Source: Ambrosia x helenae (Eukaryota; Streptophyta; Magnoliopsida; Asterales; Asteraceae). Taken from it: DNA of 64,000 nucleotides. The notes beneath the pieces are model-generated. The model was not told the DNA's origin and made no database searches. It saw nothing but the letters and a program-made list of their open reading frames with translations. Positions 57,848 to 64,000 of the stretch are shown here, in pieces; within the stretch, counting starts at the first letter, position 1; each line of letters begins with the position of its first letter. Where the stretch lies: the NCBI GenBank assembly GCA_030844895.1, contig CM061233.1, positions 62,397,468 through 62,461,467 on the forward strand. The letters run 5' to 3'. The position numbers and the translations under genes are program-made.

Positions 57848-58440
57848 ATGTTTGAAGCAAAAGCAGTATTCATCCAGCTGGCCTTGTATCACACCTATTC
57901 ACACAAACCACTTCAAACACAACCTCCTCCTCACCACATGAACGTTTCTTCAATGTCATCAAACCGCACCTTCGACAACTTCAAAGCCTCCCTCGTCGTT
58001 GTTAGGGGGTCGTTGATGGAAGGTTTCTTCTTGTCACCAAATCCATGTTGTCCATAGGGTCGATGCAGTCCCGGCATCTGCCTCGGCGCCGTCGTCGGAA
58101 ATCCAACTGACAGTCGCTGCACAGCTGTTCACGCTGGCATGTCGGCTATAGTTGCAGTCGTGGTGAAGTATTTGTCTGTGTGGTAGACTGGCTGGGTTAC
58201 CAGAACCATAGATAGCCACGATCGCAATCACTAAGTTGAATCCACCCGAGATGTTGTAGATGCATAACTGGAAAACGGATGTCCACCGATTCAACCGCGA
58301 ATAAATAATTCACAGAAACCCAATCAGTTGTTAGGTGGTTGTTTCCCTTGGAAGACATCGGTGTGTGTGTGCGAATGAGGTTGACTATGTAGGCCAAACT
58401 CAAATTGCAAAAAGTGAAGACGACGTTAGCAAAAAGCAAT
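57848..58440 (-). pseudogene. decayed gene fragment, probably Helitron-captured
   Basis: Three overlapping minus-strand frames (58439-58197, 58294-58034, 58122-57931) are protein-like in turn, with a hydrophobic stretch (Phe-Asn-Leu-Val-Ile-Ala-Ile-Val-Ala-Ile-Tyr-Gly) suggesting a membrane protein. The base composition is GC-richer than its surroundings. The frame changes indicate indels or missing introns. The family was not recognised. Confidence 0.4.
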
Positions 58441-58690
58441 TTCCGTTATCGTTAAAGTACTGTTGTCCGTCATGTTACAAATTAATATATATAGTAATTA
58501 TGTATGATTTTATGTGTATACTACAAATAAACCATAAATTATAGTTGAGTGATATTTTTGTCTTTGTTCAAAGTTCATTGAATTTTCTTAATTTCAATCA
58601 ACTGGCTGGTGAATCTAAAATTTTATAAGAAATAAAAAGATAACTTATTTCTAACATATTGCAACATGATCTGTTTATAAATATATATAT

Positions 58691-60128
58691 ATATAGGGTC
58701 AAGATCCTGTACAAAGTGTTTTTTTTTGTGAGAAGTGTGAGAAGGTGTTTTGGTCATTAGATCATCTTAATCAATGGTTTAGATTTAGTGTGTGGCATTT
58801 TGGTAATTAGTGTTTAATTATTAATAATAAAATACAAGGCTGAGGGGTATTAATGTAATTTGTGCACCCACATTAAATGAGCATATGAATAAAACCAATT
58901 GAATGTCATTAAAACCAATTGAATACCAATTATTTTTCTAGTAATCTTACATCTAAATTGTTAGTCAAGTCAACCTTTTGATTATTTATGGTAGACTAAA
59001 CATTGGAATATGGTTTTGTTATGCATATACCATAGAACAATATAGCTGAAAATTAATTGTTTTTTTTCTAATTCAGGCAAGAGGATGAAGAAGGTCAGTG
59101 ATGAAGTGGTAATATAGATAAAACACACTGAATTATGTATGATGAAGATAAAACACTGCATCTAGTGTGTTTTTTTTAATGTGTTACTGATTCCGTATGA
59201 TGAAGATAAAACACACTGGATTATGGAGAAGATGATGATAAAACACACGGGACTGTTAAAACACAGAGTTAAGAATATGGTGATAAAACACACGGGTATA
59301 AACGTAAAACACCTTCTGGATGAAGCAACTAACAAGACTATAATAAAACACCATACCTTGTATAAAGAATACCTAAAAATCTACCTTAAACATAAAAAAA
59401 ATAGCATTCCGGTTGGGTTTGTTGTCAGATGGTTTGTGTTGTTTTTAGTTTATACAAGGTTTTATGGTTTTCAAATTGTAGTGTTTTGGGTTCATATTAT
59501 AGTGTTTGTGTTTTGGGGCTTGTATATGCAGGTTGCTTTATGTTCTTGTTTTGTGTGTTTTAAGTTCATTGACATTCAAACAGTAGTGTTTTTAGTTCAT
59601 GTGATATTTCGATAAAAACATTGTGAATATGAATCTGGATATGGACGTTCAAACAATAGTGTTTTATGGAGAAGATGATGATAAAATACACGGGACTGTT
59701 AAAACATAAAGTTGAGAATATGGTGTTAAAAACACACGGGTATGAACATAAAACACCTTCTGGATGAAGCAACACATAATATGACAAATGAATAAACACA
59801 TTCATTTAAAACACCCTAGTATGAACGTAAAACACCACAGTATGAGATTTGGAAAATTGATGTAGTTGAATGTGAATGGAAATACGAGCAGAATAATTTT
59901 TTATAAGAAATCAGTAAAAATCGTGTAAATTCAAACAAATATCCATAATAAAACTCTTATTTAATAACAACATTAACTACACAAATTATCTCCTAAAATA
60001 AGTTTAACAACCCAAATTACAATGATGTCCCTCTAGTTAAAAAAATCAGCTGCCACATGTCACATCTAGATTGGTTCTCACACTTCTCACAAAAAATTGG
60101 TTTTGTACAAGAACCTAAACCTATATAT
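58691..60128. mobile_element. long-TIR element A (~1.4 kb), superfamily undetermined
   Basis: The left end, from ATATAGGGTCAAGATCCTGT and continuing through GTGAGAAGTGTGAGAA, is the approximate inverse complement of the right end at 60066-60128, which reads TTCTCACACTTCTCAC and ends GTACAAGAACCTAAACC plus TATATATA. TIRs are about 60 bases. Both ends lie in TA-rich sequence. The interior has many AAAACAC motifs and a ~100-base block containing CACCTTCTGGATGAAGCAAC that occurs twice (about 59230-59335 and 59668-59775). It encodes no clear protein. Confidence 0.75.
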
Positions 60129-61145
60129 AGGTAGAGGATCCGGTAAGAAAATTGTTTTGTGTAGGAAGTGTAGGAAGAGTTTTCAACCGTTGGATCAAAT
60201 CTGATTAAATATTTAGATCAAGGGCATAATAGATTTTTTAGTCATTTTATTAATTATCAAAACCCACAAATTTAGCAACAAAATTATGGATTTTAATGAG
60301 ATTCAGTTATCTAAAATAACTAATTCTTCCACACAATATTCAATCCCTTAACAATCAATCGGTTCTTCATTTTTTTACAATTAATCGATGATGGCAGAAG
60401 TTTTTCAAGATCTTTCGAATGGTAAGTCTTGTTTTATTTTTTTAGATCATTTTGATTTGTATGAGGTTTATTTAGATTTGATAAAAAGTCTACATTTTTT
60501 TATTATAATCAGATTTGAAGTCGTATAGATCGATTCCATCTGTATAGGAAGTTTTTTATGTTTTTTTTATTTTATTTAAAACACTACAATAAAAACACCA
60601 TCTACAAAATTATCTAAAACCAAAAACTTAGATGTTCTAACGAGTAAACACTGAATAAAACACTATTTTAAAACACTACTATAAAAACACCATCTACAAC
60701 CCAAAACTTAGCTGTGTTTAACGAGGAAACAAACGTATAATGTTTCATATTATATAAACACTGCATAAAACACTGCATAAAACACTATTATAAAAAAACA
60801 CTATAGATATTATGTTTATTTGATTTGTTGTTAGTGATAAGAAAGAAGAAGATAGTAAAAGACCTTCGTTGATATTGACAGAGAGATAGAGAGAGGGGTG
60901 AGTAAAAATAGGATATATTTATTAATTATGCTTGAATTAAGGAGTGGTTAGTAGATATATAAATTAAAATGACTTTTCTACCCTCTTTTAAAACACTAAT
61001 TAGACCATCCTACCCCTAACCATTAATTTATAATTAGTATAATATTAACTAACCTAAACTTTTTAATCTAAACCATCAATTTCTAGATCAAACGGTTGAA
61101 AACACTTCTTACTCTTCCTACACAAAACAATTTTCTTTCCGGAAC

Positions 61146-61157
<12 letters not shown>
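60122..61157. mobile_element. long-TIR element B (~1.0 kb), related to element A
   Basis: Left end TATATAGGTAGAGGATCCGG, with GTGTAGGAAGTGTAGGAAGA downstream, is matched in inverse complement by the right end at 61085-61157 (CTTACTCTTCCTACACAAAA and GGAACCCTACCCTATATA). TIRs are about 75 bases. The two TIR families share the pattern GGATCC(T/G)GTA plus GAAGTGT, so A and B look related. The interior is rich in AAAACACTA motifs at 60570-60800. It shares its left TATATA with the right end of element A. No transposase. Confidence 0.75.

Positions 61158-61184
<27 letters not shown>
61153..61184. repeat. TA microsatellite
   Basis: About 16 TA dinucleotides at the right end of element B, where the element meets flanking DNA. 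Confidence 0.9.
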
Positions 61185-61187
<3 letters not shown>

Positions 61188-61620
61188 AAAAAGCATGGTC
61201 GGTGGAAATGACTCAATTTACAAAATTAGCCTTGATAAATTCCAAAATAACAAAGCTGTTAGGTCTGTTTACTTTTGTTTTCTTTTCTTTTTTCTTTTTA
61301 CAAAAAGATGATGCAGGTAGGTGTCTCCATTTATAATACTCTAAAAACCAAAGGCTTTGTGCATTGGTTGGTTGTAAGTTGTGCTTTAAAAGTTGCACAT
61401 GGCTTTGATTTGTTGTGAATTATGCTATAAGAGTTGTATGTCTTCGATAAGATTGTACTTCAATTTTTAATACCTTTTGCCATCCCTGCCATTCCCCACA
61501 ATCTCACACCATGCTTCCATCCCTGCCATTCTACCTTACCGTCGTATTCTTCTTTTTATTTCAAGATTTCAGCAAAGATTCAAACAGCCCTTCTTCTCAT
61601 TCTCCTCCGGCCGATTGAAG
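61185..61620 (+). other. probable promoter and 5' leader of the RPA-like gene
   Basis: A C- and T-rich stretch ends at GATTGAAG followed by donor GTATGT near 61620, which looks like the first untranslated exon of the RPA-like gene downstream. No other gene was recognised. Confidence 0.4.
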
Positions 61621-62929
61621 GTATGTGCCCTTTGCTTTAGGGTATTATGAAGTAAACCCGAAACGGGAGGGAGGAGGTTGAAACTTTGGCCTTTTTGCTT
61701 ATGGTAAACATATGGGTGTTTTTCATAACCTGCAAACTAGGGTGGGTCTATGGTTTTCGATTTTCCTTACATGGTTTTGCTTTGCATAAAGGATATTAAA
61801 TCAATGAATATAATTCTTAATTTTAGCTTTTCAGGACTTACATTATATTTGTTTTAGTTCTATTTTTGTTTTACTAATTATTTGTGAAATTAAAATTTAA
61901 TGAACTCTGCTATGTAAATTAGAAAATAATAGACACGATTATTTACTTTATTATTTTTTTTTCCTTATGATTCACACTTAATATGGGTAACTGTGAAATG
62001 ATTTGATCAACGAAAATAATAGACATGATTATTGACTTTAGTACCAAAATTAATCAAAGAAAATAATAGACATGATTATTGACATTTAAGCTTATAATAA
62101 AATGGTTGCTAATGCCTTATATAAAATGGGTCAGTGTGAAATGATTTTATTAAAGGGATAAATAAAGAGGACATGATCATGGTCAATACAGTGGCATATG
62201 AACTGCATAAGTGGTTGGTTGTTGTGAGCTAATAAGAAATTTGGCGATTTAGTGACTTGAATCTCAATAGCCTCTTGATATGAATTGACATCAGAGGGCC
62301 TCAAAACTGTTGGTGGCTATTACAAATGTTCAATGATATTAACAATTAACCCAACTTACATCAATCCTCTCAGATTATCAGTAACTTTAAGGGTGTCATG
62401 TCGGGTTGACGGGTTTTGGGTTTCGTTTTTTTCCTTCTTTCCTTTCTTAAGTTTTCGTTTCTGAATTGTGCAGGGTTTGGTTTCATTGTTGCATCATTCT
62501 GTCCAGGTAATCGAATTATTACTATTGATATTTCTGTGTTTTTTAGACTTTTGGTTAGCTATGTTTATAAGTGTGTAATTTGAACTAGGTTGTACTGTCC
62601 CGGTTTTGTCGATTCTGTTCACTATTTCCGCGTGTCATTTACTAACATCAGGTAACACAAAATGTCTTGCAAACGAGTACGTGACATTCAACAACGAGTA
62701 AAGGGACAGGTTATTGAGATACGTGTTTTGAAAAAATGGATCCCTCTGGTGAAAAGGAACGAAGTTACGCAAAAGACCAATGAGCTTTGCTACCTGTTTG
62801 TTGATGCGCATGTAAGTGATAATCTTATGATGACTTAAGGTTCTGATACCTGTAGCAATTAATAATGTGTATTCGCCTAAATGCTTTACAATAGAGTAGA
62901 TGTATATGCCTACAATAATGGTAAGTTTC

Positions 62930-63060
62930 AAAAAGAACGCCTCAACTAATATAGTTGACGCGTTTCGAAGGAAACGCGTCAACTATTATAGTTATGGCTT
63001 TTCTTTTGAAACGCCTCAACTATATTAGTTGCGACGTTTATTTAGAAACACATCAACTTT
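62930..63060. repeat. tandem hairpin repeat in the RPA-like intron
   Basis: Three units of the pattern AAACGC(C/G)TCAACTA, an AT-rich middle and TAGTTG(A)CGCGTTT form imperfect palindromes arranged in tandem. They lie in the presumed intron between 62812 and 63354. Confidence 0.75.
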
Positions 63061-63139
63061 GCATTTTCATTGAAGTTCACACAAAGCAACAGGTGCCAAT
63101 ACTAAAAACACATTGAACAGTCTCATTGAGTTCCACCAT

Positions 63140-63300
63140 CATGGGTAAACCTTAATAAAAAAAAACAGAAAAAAATAGAAAAAAAAACTGCCAAAAAAAA
63201 AAACTGAAAAATAGACCTGGAAAAAAACAGGAAAAAAAAACTGAGAAAAAACTGTAAAAATAAACTAGAAAAATAGTTTCAAAAAAAATGTTGATTTTAA
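63140..63300. repeat. A-rich low-complexity DNA
   Basis: Runs of A interrupted by CTG and CAG, without coding potential, inside the presumed RPA-like intron. Confidence 0.8.
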
Positions 63301-64000
63301 TAGCATCGCCAATGCAACTTCCGAACTGCTTATGAATAAATTTTCTTGCCTGCGGGGTGATGGCATAGAGGCGTCAGCTAACGCCCACGAAGTGGAGTAT
63401 TATGATTCTATCATCAGGTTGTCGTCATGCTATAGAGTTACCGGCTTCTTATGCACTAAGCGTCGTCCATACATGTCAACTGTCAACTGTCGTCATGCTA
63501 TAGAGTTACCGGCTTCTTATCTCGCTGAATGTTGAGATAGCTGAAGAAACCGGTACCGAAGAGGTGGTTTTGCTTGATGAAGGAATGACCGCGCTCATAA
63601 AAAAAACATGCCGGGATTTAGTGTTTAGCAAAAGGTGCATTGATCCAAAAATATTACCAAAGGAGATAAGAGACATCCCTAGGAATCAAATGCTTTTTTT
63701 CTTAACCATAAAAAAACAAGCAAGTTGTTGTAGACAATGTCCTAAACACTGATGAATCATCAAAGAATACAGGCACTTCATCGCAGTCAGAAAGCCAACA
63801 GCTACCACCACAAACACCAGACCCTAAAATGAATGCTGGCAAAAGACAACTGCACGATACACCAGGTATTAACTCTTTAATTACGACAAAGTGTAGAGAT
63901 TAATCAAAATGTTTGTTCCTTTTGTTACGAATTAGGGGTTTCCTACACTTCTGTTGTTTAGTATTGGCCTATTGGGATCTCACTTGTCACTTTGCTTAAA

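Larger units (their letters stand above)
62662..63865 (+). pseudogene. replication protein A 70 kDa-like (OB-fold) gene, decayed
   Basis: ATG 62662 opens an exon (62662-62811) reading Met-Ser-Cys-Lys-Arg-Val-Arg and Ile-Arg-Val-Leu-Lys-Lys-Trp-Ile-Pro, ending Leu-Cys-Tyr-Leu-Phe-Val-Asp-Ala-His before donor GTAAGT. The next exon (from about 63355) continues Gly-Asp-Gly-Ile-Glu-Ala-Ser and Tyr-Asp-Ser-Ile-Ile-Arg-Leu, the RPA1 OB-fold pattern. The normal acceptor AG is missing there (sequence GCGG). A 33-base direct duplication (63420-63452 and 63488-63520) and a later frame change near 63710 break the frame. Resumed reading gives Gln-Val-Val-Val-Asp-Asn-Val-Leu and a Ser/Gln/Pro-rich end at donor GTATTA (63865). 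RPA1-like genes of this kind are often carried by plant Helitrons. A leader exon at about 62473-62505 is likely. Confidence 0.7.

Overview
The window is nuclear DNA of a flowering plant, almost certainly a eudicot. Two host genes have many short GT-AG introns, the intergenic DNA is very AT-rich, and retrotransposon, Mutator, hAT, PIF/Harbinger, Helitron and LINE material is nested throughout. The family cannot be fixed from sequence alone; Asteraceae is a weak guess. No bacterial features, CRISPR array, rRNA gene or intact tRNA gene were seen.

Left third (1-21030): a Mutator-like (MULE) region. It has a + strand MuDR-type transposase gene with two in-frame stop codons (17198-19768), a divergent proline-rich small gene on the minus strand (1526-1979), and minisatellite arrays whose unit is a small hairpin (GATGCC...GGCATC). 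A 201-bp tandem repeat lies to the left. The divergent promoter region has been split by two LTR-element insertions that sit exactly next to each other. One is a 2.75-kb solo LTR in reverse orientation (2101-4853, target duplication CCTGA). The other is a 12.0-kb array LTR-internal-LTR-internal-LTR (4864-16863, target duplication TAATG) of a young non-autonomous Ty3/gypsy-like element without coding capacity. Its LTRs carry a tRNA/SINE-like A-box and B-box.

Middle (21031-42620): a retroelement-derived coding fragment (minus strand) split by a perfect hAT-type MITE with an 8-bp target duplication, AT-rich intergenic DNA, and a probable 11.5-kb non-autonomous Helitron on the minus strand (28116-39600). 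The Helitron carries gene pieces with splice signals, including a B3-domain gene and a BPA1-like RRM exon. A second hAT-like MITE and a LINE 3' end with a poly(A) tail follow.

Right third (42640-64000): the main host genes. A 28-exon kinesin-12 gene (43103-54706, + strand, predicted 1947 residues) reads through without a break. Its tail contains four homologous consecutive exons, and its introns hold a PIF/Harbinger MITE, a related MITE and a small solo LTR with intact target duplication. Downstream on the minus strand is a 3-exon gene for a CCG-binding-protein-1 (CBP1/MEE14)-like protein. Both genes have mitosis-specific-activator-like AACGG motifs upstream. The right edge holds Helitron-like 3' ends, two adjacent long-TIR elements rich in AAAACAC motifs, and a decayed replication-protein-A-70-like gene that reaches the window end.
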